Shown here: positions 27,609-36,560 of the stretch, in pieces
How positions within the stretch are numbered: position 1 is the stretch's first letter
Layout: every line of letters begins with the position of its first letter
NCBI RefSeq assembly: GCF_026013645.1
Contig: NZ_CP110224.1
Coordinates: forward strand, 1,612,001 to 1,676,000
DNA: 64,000 bases
Direction of reading: 5' to 3'
From: Virgibacillus natechei
GTDB lineage: Bacteria; Bacillota; Bacilli; Bacillales; Amphibacillaceae
The notes under the pieces: model-generated
The model's database searches: none
Told to the model about the DNA's origin: nothing
The model's input: only the letters and a program-made list of their open reading frames with translations
Position numbers and translations under genes: made by a program

Positions 27609-28954
27609 AAAAATTAACAGATTTTAAATATTCTCATGTTCTTGTATTGGGATTGGCGAAAAGTGGTACAGCCGCAGCTAAATTATTATTGGCTAATGAA
27701 ATAGAAGTACGTGTGAACGACATAAATGCAGAGGAAGACGAGGAGTCTGTCATCGCTTTAAGAGGAATGGGAGCGGAAGTAATTGTCGGTTCCCATCCAA
27801 TTCACGTTTTAGATGATATTGAAGTTATTGTAAAAAACCCAGGTATTCCATATGAAAATCCAGTTGTGAAAGAAGCACAACAGAGAGGGATACCGATTAT
27901 TACGGAAATTGAACTCGCTGGTCAGTTAGTAGATGAGTCCATTATTGGAATAACCGGTTCTAATGGAAAGACGACAACGACAACATTAATAGAAGCGATG
28001 TTAGCTAAGAGCAATCAACCCGTTAAGGTTGCTGGTAATATCGGTAATGTAGCCACGGATGTTGCGCAAACCTTAACGAAAGGTGAAAAGCTGGTACTGG
28101 AACTTTCTTCCTTTCAATTGTTAGGAATAGAGAAGTTCAAACCAGGCATTGCTGTCTTATTGAATATATATGAAGCACATTTGGACTATCATAAAACATT
28201 TGAAAACTATAAGAATGCCAAACATACTATTTTTAAAAATCAGATGAATGAAGATTACCTCGTCTATAATAGGGATGATTCAACTTTGGTTGATGCCGTG
28301 AAGAAAGCAAAGTCTCAAAAAATTCCATTTTCAGTAATGCAGCGAGAGGAAAATGGAGCATGGGTTGATGAGACTAGTATATACTTTAAGGATGAAAAAA
28401 TAATAGATCGTGAATCTATTGTACTAGTAGGTAAGCATAATTTAGAAAATATTGTAGCTTCCATTGCTGCCGCTAAACTTAGCGGTGCTTCGAATGAAGG
28501 GATAAGGGAAGTATTAACAACGTTTGCAGGGGTGAAGCATCGCCTGCAATTTGTTGATACGATTAAAAATAGAGTATTTTATAATGATTCCAAAGCGACT
28601 AATATGCTGGCAACGCAAAAGGCACTTACATCTTTTGCACAACCCGTTATATTATTGGCTGGTGGCCTAGATCGTGGAAATGACTTTACCGATTTAATTC
28701 CATATCTTAAGAATGTCAAAGGAATGGTAGTTTTCGGAGAAACAGCAGAGAAATTAAAAAGCCTTGCAGAAGATGCTGGGGTTGCTACGACAGTGATGGC
28801 TAAAGATGTACAACAAGCAGTAGAGACAGCGTATTCTATTTCTCAGGAAAATGACGTGATATTACTATCACCTGCTTGTGCAAGTTGGGATCAGTACAGG
28901 ACTTTTGAAGAAAGAGGTAATATGTTTATACAAGCTGTGCATACATTAGTGTAG
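27605..28954 (+). CDS. murD: UDP-MurNAc-L-alanine:D-glutamate ligase
   Basis: Adds D-glutamate in peptidoglycan precursor synthesis. 449 residues with an N-terminal Rossmann-like domain ([17 protein letters not shown]), the ATP loop [19 protein letters not shown] (about residue 116), [10 protein letters not shown] and the C-terminal NDSKATN motif. The TTG start overlaps the mraY stop, so the two are translationally coupled. It is the last gene before a hairpin and the sporulation gene spoVE. Confidence 0.94.
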   Translation: MKKLTDFKYSHVLVLGLAKSGTAAAKLLLANEIEVRVNDINAEEDEESVIALRGMGAEVIVGSHPIHVLDDIEVIVKNPGIPYENPVVKEAQQRGIPIITEIELAGQLVDESIIGITGSNGKTTTTTLIEAMLAKSNQPVKVAGNIGNVATDVAQTLTKGEKLVLELSSFQLLGIEKFKPGIAVLLNIYEAHLDYHKTFENYKNAKHTIFKNQMNEDYLVYNRDDSTLVDAVKKAKSQKIPFSVMQREENGAWVDETSIYFKDEKIIDRESIVLVGKHNLENIVASIAAAKLSGASNEGIREVLTTFAGVKHRLQFVDTIKNRVFYNDSKATNMLATQKALTSFAQPVILLAGGLDRGNDFTDLIPYLKNVKGMVVFGETAEKLKSLAEDAGVATTVMAKDVQQAVETAYSISQENDVILLSPACASWDQYRTFEERGNMFIQAVHTLV

Positions 28955-28972
28955 GGGGCTTGTTTTTAACAG

Positions 28973-29001
28973 TCATAAATGAACCTTATTAAACGATAAA
29001 A
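28973..29001 (+). promoter_or_regulatory. Candidate sigma-E promoter of spoVE
   Basis: TCATAAA, 14 bp, CGATAAAA, close to the sigma-E pattern. Predicted initiation about 7 bp downstream falls at the end of the 5' arm of the hairpin that covers the spoVE ribosome-binding site. B. subtilis spoVE has sigma-E promoters in this position. Confidence 0.45.
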
Positions 29002-29035
29002 CACCCCTCGTCCATTTTATAGGAATAGGGGTGTT
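29000..29035 (+). promoter_or_regulatory. Hairpin sequestering the spoVE ribosome-binding site
   Basis: Perfect 9-bp arms AACACCCCT (29000-29008) and AGGGGTGTT (29027-29035). The 3' arm contains the AGGGG ribosome-binding site for the TTG start at 29039. In read-through mRNA from murD the site would be paired. The T-rich stretch after the stem is too short and interrupted for a good terminator. Confidence 0.6.
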
Positions 29036-29038
29036 CTT

Positions 29039-30151
29039 TTGTTTCGCAGAATATTTAATGACCAGAATAAGCCTGATTATATATTGTTGGGTGTCATATT
29101 TTCTTTATTAATCATTGGTGTTGTCATGGTGTATAGTGCCTCCTATGTATGGTCTGATTATAAATTTGATGATGCATTCTTCTATGTGAAAAGACAATTG
29201 CTTTTCGCAGGTGCTGGATTAGTAGCTATGTTAGTCATTATGGTTATTCCATATAACACGTGGAAAAAATATGCTAACTTAATATTGTTAGTCTGTTTTA
29301 TTTTGCTTTTTTTAGTATTAATTCCAGGTATCGGGATGGTTCGTGGCGGAGCGCAAAGTTGGATAGGTGTTGGTGCATTTAGTATTCAACCTTCTGAATT
29401 TATGAAATTAGGCTTAATCATTTTTTTGTCAGCATATTTGGCTACAAATCAAAAATATATCACATCATTTAAAAAAGGTTTTTTCCCTTCTATGATCTTA
29501 GTATTTACTGCTTTTGGCTTAATCATGCTCCAACCTGACTTGGGGACAGGAGCCGTACTTGTACTTACATGCATGTTAATGATTTTTACAGCTGGGGCAA
29601 GGATGACCCATTTTCTTGGACTAGCTGCTTTAGGTCTAGCAGGATTTGTGTTTTTAATCGCTTCTGCACCTTATCGAATTAGTAGAATTACAGCGTTTCT
29701 TAATCCATGGGAAGATCCTTTAGGTGATGGATTTCAGATTATTCAATCACTATATGCAATAGGTCCAGGTGGTTTAATGGGGGTCGGTTTCGGGCAAGGT
29801 TTACAGAAATACTTTTATTTACCCGAACCTCAAACAGATTTTATATTTGCTATTTTGGGTGAAGAGTTTGGTTTTATCGGGGGTACGATTGTAATTGGAT
29901 TATTCCTTTTGTTACTATGGCGTGGGATTAGAATTTCTTTGGAAGCACCTGATTTGTTTGGCCGCTTTTTAGCATTGGGGATTGTAGCTATGTTAACGAT
30001 TCAAACGATGATGAATATAAGCGTAGTGATTGGCTTGATTCCAGTAACTGGAATAACATTACCATTTTTGAGTTATGGTGGTTCTTCTTTAACATTAACA
30101 TTATGTTCGGTAGGAATCCTGTTAAATATTAGTTATTATTCAAAAATTTAA
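29039..30151 (+). CDS. spoVE: Stage V sporulation protein E, SEDS glycosyltransferase
   Basis: SEDS-family membrane protein of 370 residues with about ten transmembrane helices. Conserved SEDS features include IGMVRGGAQSWIGVG (about residue 97), QPSEFMKLGLI, LQPDLGTG (about 165), the FGQGLQKYFYLPEPQTDFIF region (about 250) and LPFLSYGGSS near the C-terminus. Position after murD and pairing with spoVD identify it as SpoVE, the cortex glycosyltransferase, rather than FtsW, which may be encoded elsewhere. Start is TTG, with AGGGG in a hairpin. murG and murB, which follow in B. subtilis, are missing here. Confidence 0.9.
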   Translation: MFRRIFNDQNKPDYILLGVIFSLLIIGVVMVYSASYVWSDYKFDDAFFYVKRQLLFAGAGLVAMLVIMVIPYNTWKKYANLILLVCFILLFLVLIPGIGMVRGGAQSWIGVGAFSIQPSEFMKLGLIIFLSAYLATNQKYITSFKKGFFPSMILVFTAFGLIMLQPDLGTGAVLVLTCMLMIFTAGARMTHFLGLAALGLAGFVFLIASAPYRISRITAFLNPWEDPLGDGFQIIQSLYAIGPGGLMGVGFGQGLQKYFYLPEPQTDFIFAILGEEFGFIGGTIVIGLFLLLLWRGIRISLEAPDLFGRFLALGIVAMLTIQTMMNISVVIGLIPVTGITLPFLSYGGSSLTLTLCSVGILLNISYYSKI

Positions 30152-30197
30152 CATTTATTACCCACTATTATTAAATTGGAAAATATTTAAAGGTTTT

Positions 30198-30239
30198 TTT
30201 CGTAAAAAATATTACGAAACTAGCCATGTAGACTACATG
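30198..30239. promoter_or_regulatory. Two small inverted repeats upstream of divIB
   Basis: TTTCGTAA/TTACGAAA (30198-30219, 6-nt loop) and CATGTA/TACATG (30225-30239, 3-nt loop), both perfect. The second overlaps the -35 region of the candidate divIB promoter, so it could be a protein-binding site. Function unknown. Confidence 0.4.
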
Positions 30240-30263
30240 TTAAGGTGCAATTTGTGATATAAT
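30235..30263 (+). promoter_or_regulatory. Candidate promoter of divIB
   Basis: Extended -10 TGATATAAT (30255-30263) with perfect TATAAT. The -35 hexamer ACATGT is poor. It would give a leader of about 130 nt before divIB, containing the 30275-30307 stem. Confidence 0.5.
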
Positions 30264-30274
30264 TTGTTTAGTAT

Positions 30275-30307
30275 GATAAAAACGGCATTTTTGTTGCTGT
30301 TTTTATC
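30275..30307 (+). other. Leader stem-loop before divIB
   Basis: GATAAAAAC...GCA paired with TGC...GTTTTTATC, 13 bp including one G-U pair, 7-nt loop. It is not followed by a T-tract. It lies about 10 nt after the presumed start point, so it may stabilise the 5' end of the mRNA or attenuate transcription. Confidence 0.45.
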
Positions 30308-30400
30308 TGACACGTTACAGCATTATAATAGAATATAGCCTTTGCCAGTCTTGATGTGTCACATTTACTCTAACAATTTTTTACAAGGGAAGAAATAGGG

Positions 30401-31192
30401 ATGAGCAAAAAGAAAATTGTTTCGATCGAGGATCGTATTCCAAAATTGAAACAAGCACGCAAAAAAAAAGCGAATCGGCGTTTAATATTTTATCTATCTA
30501 TTTTCTTCATTTTAATATCAATCATTGTCTATCTACAATCACCTTTAAGTCATATCCAAACAATAAATGTGACAGGTAATTCATTTTTTGATGATGAAGA
30601 AATTATTGCACAGAGTGAGTTAACAATGAGCACGAATATATGGACGATTAACACCTCAGATATTACACAAGCTATGAGTGATAATCCAATAATTAAATCT
30701 GTTGAGATCAGCAGGAAATTCCCTTGGACAGTAGACATAATAGTAAATGAACACCAACGTGTAGGATACGTTGAAGAAGAAAGTAATTTTCATCCCATTC
30801 TTGGAAATGGACAAATATTACATGAAATGGAGCAAGATGCGATAAGTGGTGATGCACCACTATTAGTAGAGTTTACAGAAGAGGAATATTTACATAGAAT
30901 GGCCATTGAACTTCAGGAACTATCAGACAGTATTTTGAATTTAATTTCGGAAATTCATTGGAATCCAACTGATGATAACCCAAATGATATTTGGCTTTAT
31001 ATGAATGATGGATTTATGGTGAGTGGAACGATAAGGGATTTTGCTGATAGAATGCAAGTCTATCCATCTATCATTTCTCAACTGGATCCCGAAGATAAGG
31101 GCGTTATCCATATCGGGGTAGGTGCTTATTTTGAATCATTTGAAAATGATAATGATGAGGATAATCAGATGGAAACATCGACAGAAGAATAA
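30401..31192 (+). CDS. divIB: Cell division protein DivIB (FtsQ)
   Basis: A 263-residue bitopic divisome protein: a basic cytoplasmic N-terminus, a transmembrane helix (about 27-45), a POTRA domain directly outside the membrane (SHIQTINVTGNSFFDDEEII, about 50-120), a beta domain, and an acidic C-terminal tail of about 20 residues. It forms the DivIB-FtsL-DivIC complex that stabilises septal synthesis. GGGAAGAAATAGGG precedes the ATG. Unlike in B. subtilis, neither murG/murB before it nor ylxW/ylxX/sbp after it are present. Confidence 0.92.
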   Translation: MSKKKIVSIEDRIPKLKQARKKKANRRLIFYLSIFFILISIIVYLQSPLSHIQTINVTGNSFFDDEEIIAQSELTMSTNIWTINTSDITQAMSDNPIIKSVEISRKFPWTVDIIVNEHQRVGYVEEESNFHPILGNGQILHEMEQDAISGDAPLLVEFTEEEYLHRMAIELQELSDSILNLISEIHWNPTDDNPNDIWLYMNDGFMVSGTIRDFADRMQVYPSIISQLDPEDKGVIHIGVGAYFESFENDNDEDNQMETSTEE

Positions 31193-31320
31193 ACTTCTGC
31201 AACTAAATCGTAGAGGAAAGTCATATTTTTTGACTAGGTTACGAACTTTTTTAGGAAGAGTAAGAAAGTCTTAAAATTTTCTAACTGCTTAATAGCTAAG
31301 ACTGTGACGTCCTTGAAATA

Positions 31321-31445
31321 GAAAAGCACTTATTCTGTGTGCGAAGGCTCCTATCTTGTCCTGGGACTGTAATTACTCGTCCCGCCGAAAACAAGTGTCG
31401 TGGTAAGTAGGGCTAAGGATTCGGCCGTAAAACTAGGCGATAAGC
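31321..31445 (-). repeat. Intergenic GC-rich repeat, short rearranged form
   Basis: 31353-31398 is the reverse complement, with few changes, of the module at 5207-5245 (shared CTTGTCCTGGGACTG and CGAAAACA). The following TCGGCCGTAAAACTAGGCGA matches the direct-orientation segment at 5352-5370. One half is therefore inverted relative to the other. It accounts for part of the 447-bp gap before ftsA. Confidence 0.65.
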
Positions 31446-31592
31446 CAATTTTTCTAATAAATATGTAATAAAACAAAGAAAAATAAAGGAATTTTATAAT
31501 TTTTGAAGAATTACCTATATATATTTCCTTTTTTTCGTATATTCCTATAAAATATTAAATTATAGTAGATTCATAGTTTGGATAGTAGATTA

Positions 31593-31616
31593 AACATCTA
31601 AGATTTATTAGATGTT
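31593..31616 (+). other. Stem-loop in the ftsA leader
   Basis: Perfect 9-bp arms AACATCTAA and TTAGATGTT with a 6-nt loop, ending about 10 nt before the AGGAGGTG ribosome-binding site of ftsA. The rest of the 31446-31592 gap is AT-rich and surely carries the ftsAZ promoters, but I see no convincing one. Confidence 0.5.
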
Positions 31617-31639
31617 GCTGAATTAGGAGGTGCCTTTCT

Positions 31640-32920
31640 TTGAACAACAGTGACGTACTAGTGAGCCTTGATATAGGGACATCAAAAATTAAAGTAATAA
31701 TTGGAGAAGTGTTAAATGATTCGTTGAATATAATTGGAGTAGGTACTGCCAAATCTAATGGTATGAAAAAAGGTGCTATTGTAGATATTGATCAAACCGT
31801 ACATTCGATTAGGAATGCAGTTGAACAAGCCGAACGCATGGTAGGAATGGAGATTGACCGCGTGGTCGTAGGCATTAATGGAAATCACATTCAATTGCAG
31901 CCTTGCCATGGTGTGGTAGCTGTTCAGAGTGAAGACCGCGAAATTGGAGAAGAAGATATTACAAGAGTAATTGATGGAGCTCAAGTTGTTTCCATTCCGC
32001 CAGAACGAGAGATCGTTGATGTAATACCGAAGCAATTTATTGTTGATGGTTTAGATGAAATAAATGATCCTAGAGGTATGATTGGTGTCCGTTTAGAAAT
32101 GGAAGGAACAATTATTACTTGTTCAAAAACTGTTTTGCATAATACATTGAAATGTGTGGAACGAGCAAATTTACAAGTATCTGATATTTGCCTACAGCCT
32201 CTTGCATCGGGGACTATTGCTTTATCAGCCGATGAAAAGAATATGGGGGTAGCTCTTATAGATGTTGGTGGTGGTTGTTCTACTGTATCTATCTTTGAAA
32301 ATGACCATTTAGCATCTACCAGTGTTGTTAATCTGGGTGGAGACAATATAACAAAGGATTTATCCATTGGTCTTAGAACATCAACGGAAGAAGCAGAGGA
32401 CATAAAATTAAATTATGGACATGCATTTTATGATACTGCACGGGAAGATGAAACATTTGAGGCTTCTATTATAGGTAGTGATACAAAACAATCCTATAAT
32501 CAGTTGCAAATTTCTGATATGATTGAAGCAAGACTAGAAGAAATCTATGCATTTGCAGATAGGGAAATTCGAAAAATGGGTTACCAACAATTACCTGGTG
32601 GATATGTTTTAACAGGTGGTATAATGACAATGCCTGGCGTTTCTGAACTTGCACAGGATCTATTTCACTCGAATGTACGTATTGCTATACCGGATTACAT
32701 AGGTGTTAGAGAGCCACAGTTTACAGCAGGTGTAGGGATATTGCAATTCGCCTATCGTAATGCGAAAATACAGGGAAAAGAATTATTCCCCTCTGTTATC
32801 GTTAATCCAAATGAGCAAAAACCCAAGAAAATAAAAAAACAGCCAAAATCTAATGATTCGAAAGAAAAAAAGAAAAAAGAATCCGGAATTGCTAATTTAT
32901 TTAAATATTTCTTTGATTAG
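31640..32920 (+). CDS. ftsA: Cell division protein FtsA
   Basis: Actin-like ATPase that tethers FtsZ to the membrane, 426 residues. The phosphate-1 motif SLDIGTSKIKVIIG (about residue 9), the phosphate-2 region ALIDVGGGCSTVSIF (about 205) and the adenosine motif YVLTGGIMTMPG (about 325) are present. After a basic low-complexity linker the protein ends in the amphipathic membrane-targeting helix IANLFKYFF. TTG start at 31640, with AGGAGGTG 10 nt upstream. ftsZ follows after 112 bp. Confidence 0.95.
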   Translation: MNNSDVLVSLDIGTSKIKVIIGEVLNDSLNIIGVGTAKSNGMKKGAIVDIDQTVHSIRNAVEQAERMVGMEIDRVVVGINGNHIQLQPCHGVVAVQSEDREIGEEDITRVIDGAQVVSIPPEREIVDVIPKQFIVDGLDEINDPRGMIGVRLEMEGTIITCSKTVLHNTLKCVERANLQVSDICLQPLASGTIALSADEKNMGVALIDVGGGCSTVSIFENDHLASTSVVNLGGDNITKDLSIGLRTSTEEAEDIKLNYGHAFYDTAREDETFEASIIGSDTKQSYNQLQISDMIEARLEEIYAFADREIRKMGYQQLPGGYVLTGGIMTMPGVSELAQDLFHSNVRIAIPDYIGVREPQFTAGVGILQFAYRNAKIQGKELFPSVIVNPNEQKPKKIKKQPKSNDSKEKKKKESGIANLFKYFFD

Positions 32921-33032
32921 AGGTTATTACTAGATTTTAAGATAGTTATGAAGCAAATGTTTTGTCTTTTTAAATTATCTTATAATTAGCTACCGGTACT
33001 CTTGTTATTTTGCATATTAGGAGGAACGGAAT

Positions 33033-34160
33033 ATGTTAGAGTTTGATACAAATATGGAAGAACTAGCATCAATTAAAGTCATCGGTGTTGGTGGTGGGGG
33101 AAATAATGCTGTCAACCGTATGATTGAGCATGGCGTTGAAGGTGTTGAATTTATTGCTGTTAATACTGATGCACAAGCATTAAATTTATCAAAAGCAGAA
33201 GTTAAACTACAAATAGGTGGCAAGCTAACACGTGGATTAGGTGCAGGTGCCAATCCGGAGGTTGGAAAAAAAGCAGCTGAAGAAAGCAAAGAGCAGATTG
33301 AAGAAGTATTAAAAGGTACAGATATGATATTTGTTACAGCTGGAATGGGTGGAGGAACCGGAACTGGGGGAGCATCGGTTATCGCTCAAATTGCTAAAGA
33401 TCTTGGTGCACTAACAGTTGGGGTTGTCACTCGTCCATTTTCGTTTGAAGGAAGAAGACGATCAACACAGGCAATAAGTGGAATTGACGAATTGAAAAGT
33501 AGTGTCGATACATTAATTGTTATACCGAATGATCGCCTACTAGAAATTGTTGATAAAAACACACCAATGTTAGAAGCATTTCGAGAAGCAGATAATGTAC
33601 TAAGACAAGGTGTACAAGGTATTTCAGATTTAATTGCAAAACCAGGTTTGATAAATGTGGACTTTGCAGACGTGAAAACGATTATGCTTGATAAAGGATC
33701 GGCACTGATGGGAATCGGTATTGCAACTGGTGAAACACGAGCAGCCGAAGCGGCTAAAAAAGCTATTTCATCCCCATTGCTTGAAACTTCTATCGACGGG
33801 GCGCATGGTATTTTAATGAATATTACAGGCGGTACGAATTTAAGCTTGTATGAAGTCCAGGAAGCAGCCGATTTAGTTACTTCAGCTGCTGATAATGAAG
33901 TGAATGTTATCTTTGGTTCTGTTATTAACGATAACTTAAACGACGAAATTATTGTAACAGTTATAGCTACAGGATTTGATGAATCTACACAACAAGAAGA
34001 TAAGAGACAACAACGTCCTACCATAAACCATAAACAGCAGGCTGCAACGAGAGAACCTGAGGATTCACCAAAAGAAACAGCGCAGCAACAACATCCGAAG
34101 CAAGAAGAAGAAACGTTAGATATACCTACGTTCTTAAGAAACCGTAACCGCAATAGGTAA
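33033..34160 (+). CDS. ftsZ: Cell division protein FtsZ
   Basis: Tubulin-like GTPase forming the Z ring, 375 residues. The nucleotide motif GGGTGTG (about residue 107), [13 protein letters not shown] near the start, the NVDFADVK T7 loop (about 207), a glutamine-rich variable linker (about 320-355) and the C-terminal peptide [10 protein letters not shown] for binding FtsA and SepF are all visible. AGGAGGAA precedes the ATG. A clean terminator follows, ending the division cluster. Confidence 0.98.
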   Translation: MLEFDTNMEELASIKVIGVGGGGNNAVNRMIEHGVEGVEFIAVNTDAQALNLSKAEVKLQIGGKLTRGLGAGANPEVGKKAAEESKEQIEEVLKGTDMIFVTAGMGGGTGTGGASVIAQIAKDLGALTVGVVTRPFSFEGRRRSTQAISGIDELKSSVDTLIVIPNDRLLEIVDKNTPMLEAFREADNVLRQGVQGISDLIAKPGLINVDFADVKTIMLDKGSALMGIGIATGETRAAEAAKKAISSPLLETSIDGAHGILMNITGGTNLSLYEVQEAADLVTSAADNEVNVIFGSVINDNLNDEIIVTVIATGFDESTQQEDKRQQRPTINHKQQAATREPEDSPKETAQQQHPKQEEETLDIPTFLRNRNRNR

Positions 34161-34177
34161 ATAATAATATATAAAGT

Positions 34178-34223
34178 AAAGAGCAAACCAGTAGCCAATG
34201 CGCTATTTGTTTGCTCTTTTTTT
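34178..34223 (+). terminator. Terminator of ftsA-ftsZ
   Basis: Perfect 11-bp arms AAAGAGCAAAC and GTTTGCTCTTT, 20-nt loop, followed by T residues. Confidence 0.85.
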
Positions 34224-34340
34224 ATTTCATACACCAGGAAACTATAGAATTTAAAAGCTGTGGATAATTTAGTTACTGGATTAGCCACGTCCGGATCCAG
34301 CGCTCAGCGACTAGCGCGACTTCTTTCACCTCCATACGAT

Positions 34341-34520
34341 AAAGAAGACTTGCCGATTGGCACCGCCAGAGGCTTAGTCGCACTTATACCCTTGGGGTGA
34401 AAAGAAGACTTGCCGATTGGCACCGCCAGAGGCTTAGTCGCACTTATACCCTTGGGGTGAAAAGAAGACTTGCCGATTGGCACCGCCAGAGGCTTAGTCG
34501 CACTTATACCCTTGGGGTGA
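34341..34520 (+). repeat. Three tandem copies of a 60-bp unit
   Basis: Copies at 34341-34400, 34401-34460 and 34461-34520 are identical. Each unit contains small hairpins (GCCgattGGC, GCCagaGGC, ACCCttGGGGT) with the order and the words GTCG...ATACCC of the nested hairpin module next to it. Frames through the unit lack ribosome-binding sites. There are no spacers between copies, so it is not a CRISPR array. Confidence 0.85.
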
Positions 34521-34540
34521 AAGTCAACATCGGCTTACTT

Positions 34541-34610
34541 GTCTTAAGGAAGGCCGACTAAAACCGGGCTTGCGCTCAGGCGTCGGCATACCCCTATGAA
34601 GGGGCATGTT
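34541..34610 (+). repeat. Nested hairpin module, copy 2
   Basis: Outer arms GCCGAC/GTCGGC (34553-34558, 34582-34587), inner GGGC/GCTC (34566-34577), following hairpin CCCCT/AGGGG (34591-34604). It keeps AAGGAAGG before and TAAAACC inside, as in the copies at 17.0 and 41.4 kb, while the arm sequences differ with pairing kept. The rest of 34224-34700 is similar GC-rich repeat DNA without genes. Confidence 0.75.
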
Positions 34611-34705
34611 TCCTTTATCACCTAGTCCGTACGTCGCTAACCGGGCGCTTGCACCTTTGTTGCTTTTTTCGCTTTTTAATCCACTGCTGCACACTGCTCA
34701 TTTAC

Positions 34706-34792
34706 TACGACAAACTCCCTTATAACTAGTTAAAATTAGCGCTTCTTTGCATACAAGGTACGACAGACTTTGCTTGTAAACTCAGGTATACT
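34706..34792 (+). promoter_or_regulatory. Spo0A-controlled spoIIG promoter
   Basis: Two sites TACGACA (34706-34712 and 34759-34765), each one base from the complement of the 0A box TGTCGAA. They lie about 90 and 37 bp before a start point predicted from TATACT (34787-34792). No -35 hexamer stands at 17 bp. This resembles the B. subtilis spoIIG promoter, which uses sigma-A, lacks a normally spaced -35 box and is activated by Spo0A at two sites. Confidence 0.6.
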
Positions 34793-34849
34793 TCCTTTAA
34801 ATCATTTATTTCATTATAAAAATTATTTCTCTAGGAAAGGAAGAAGACG

Positions 34850-35770
34850 GTGACCATATATCTTGATGCTGTCTGGACATTGAATTTTTTTCTGGACATG
34901 ATGCTTTTATTGCTCACGCAAGCATTAGCAAGAGACAGCACAAGAAAAATCAGAATTATATTCGGGGCATTTATCGCTTCATTACTTGTGCCATTATCAA
35001 TCTATTTTCCAGATTCTTTCTTTAATAGTGTGATTGGCAAATTCATTTATTCCGTAATTATTATATGGAGTGCTTTTGGTTATGTATCCATCTATCGAAT
35101 GATGAAGTTGCTTCTTTTATTTTATTTCACATCTTTTGCAATAGGGGGTGGCTTAATAGCTATACATTTCCTTGTACAAAATCCGATTGGTATGTCCACA
35201 AACGGATTTCTAACATTTAATGGCGGATATGGTGATCCAATTAGTTGGATTTTTGTTGTCATTGGTTTCCCCTTAATGTGGATATTTACAAAAGTACGTA
35301 TGGACAAGCATGTAGGAGAAAAGATTCGTTATGATCAACTATATCCAGTTACCATTCAATTAAAAAATAAACGTTATACGACGACTGGATACATTGATAG
35401 TGGAAATCAGTTAGTGGATCCAATAACTAAAAAAGCCGTAGTTATTTGTGATGAGCTATTTTTAAAACAATGGTTTACAGAAGATGAATGGCAATTACTG
35501 AAATCAGCTAATGAAAGTCTTAATTTCGATAGCCTTCCAAAAGAATGGGAGAACTATATTCAAATAGTGCCTTATCAAGGGGTGCAAGGGAATAATACGT
35601 TTTTATTAGCCTTAAGACCAGATCAATTAATTGTATATTATGAAAATCAAATAATCAGCACAAATAAAATCTTAATCGGCATTCAGTTTGCCAGTTTAAC
35701 AAAAGACAGAAGCTATCATTGTTTGCTACAGCCGCAAATTATTAAGACAGCAGCTGTACAATCTGCATAA
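34850..35770 (+). CDS. spoIIGA: Pro-sigma-E processing protease SpoIIGA
   Basis: A 306-residue membrane-bound aspartic protease. Five hydrophobic helices occupy about residues 5-145. The cytoplasmic C-terminal protease domain has the active-site motif GYIDSGNQLVDP (about residue 179), retropepsin-like. It is activated by SpoIIR from the forespore and cleaves pro-sigma-E. GTG start with AGGAAAGGAAGAAG upstream. First gene of the spoIIG operon, followed after 21 bp by sigE. Confidence 0.93.
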   Translation: MTIYLDAVWTLNFFLDMMLLLLTQALARDSTRKIRIIFGAFIASLLVPLSIYFPDSFFNSVIGKFIYSVIIIWSAFGYVSIYRMMKLLLLFYFTSFAIGGGLIAIHFLVQNPIGMSTNGFLTFNGGYGDPISWIFVVIGFPLMWIFTKVRMDKHVGEKIRYDQLYPVTIQLKNKRYTTTGYIDSGNQLVDPITKKAVVICDELFLKQWFTEDEWQLLKSANESLNFDSLPKEWENYIQIVPYQGVQGNNTFLLALRPDQLIVYYENQIISTNKILIGIQFASLTKDRSYHCLLQPQIIKTAAVQSA

Positions 35771-35791
35771 GCATAGAAGGAGAGATGAACG

Positions 35792-36511
35792 ATGAAATCA
35801 TTGAAATTACGTTTTCGATTAACGTGGTATAAAACATTAATGAAGTTTGGTATTAAACCTAAAGAAATATACTATATTGGTGGAAGTGAAGCGTTACCTC
35901 CTCCGCTTTCCAAAAAAGAAGAGCAAGAATTGTTGGAACTATTACCAAAAGGTGACAAGATGGCAAGGGCTATGTTAATTGAACGCAATTTACGTTTGGT
36001 TGTTTATATCGCTCGGAAATTTGAGAATACAGGTATAAATATAGAAGACTTGATCAGCATTGGTACAATTGGTCTTATTAAGGCTGTTAATACGTTTAAT
36101 CCAGAGAAAAAAATTAAGCTGGCTACCTATGCATCCAGGTGTATTGAGAATGAAATTTTAATGTACTTACGAAGAAATAATAAATTAAAATCAGAAATAT
36201 CTTTTGATGAGCCTTTAAACATTGATTGGGATGGAAATGAATTATTATTATCAGATGTGTTAGGAACAGAAGTGGATATTATAACAAAAAATCTGGAAAC
36301 GAATGTGGATAAAAGCTTATTAAAGAATGCTTTATCCCAGTTAAATGATCGAGAAAAACAAATTATGGAATTACGATTTGGATTGATTGGAGAAGAAGAA
36401 AAAACACAAAAGGATGTAGCGGATATGCTGGGCATTTCTCAATCGTATATTTCCCGTTTGGAAAAAAAGATAATAAGGCGGTTAAAAAAAGAATTTAATA
36501 AAATGGTCTAG
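35792..36511 (+). CDS. sigE: RNA polymerase sigma-E factor precursor (pro-sigma-E)
   Basis: Early mother-cell sigma factor, 239 residues as in B. subtilis. The first approximately 29 residues form the basic amphipathic pro-sequence removed by SpoIIGA, ending near [15 protein letters not shown]. Region 2 ([20 protein letters not shown]), region 2.4 ([18 protein letters not shown]) and region 4 ([19 protein letters not shown]) are nearly identical to B. subtilis. AAGGAGAG precedes the ATG. Cotranscribed with spoIIGA. Confidence 0.97.
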   Translation: MKSLKLRFRLTWYKTLMKFGIKPKEIYYIGGSEALPPPLSKKEEQELLELLPKGDKMARAMLIERNLRLVVYIARKFENTGINIEDLISIGTIGLIKAVNTFNPEKKIKLATYASRCIENEILMYLRRNNKLKSEISFDEPLNIDWDGNELLLSDVLGTEVDIITKNLETNVDKSLLKNALSQLNDREKQIMELRFGLIGEEEKTQKDVADMLGISQSYISRLEKKIIRRLKKEFNKMV

Positions 36512-36560
36512 CCTTGTTCCTCTAAGAAAATGACTTGATTTTACACGTTTTCCAACTAAA

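Noticed and set aside
29000..29035. Hairpin as a plain terminator of murD
   Set aside because: The stem is followed by an interrupted T stretch that already contains the spoVE start, and its 3' arm is the ribosome-binding site. Some termination cannot be excluded.
33386..34288. 300-residue open frame on the minus strand opposite ftsZ
   Set aside because: Serine/isoleucine-rich shadow of the ftsZ codons. No ribosome-binding site or family resemblance, and it lies fully over a certain gene.
34341..34520. Three direct repeats as a CRISPR array
   Set aside because: The 60-bp units are contiguous without spacers, and no cas gene is nearby.
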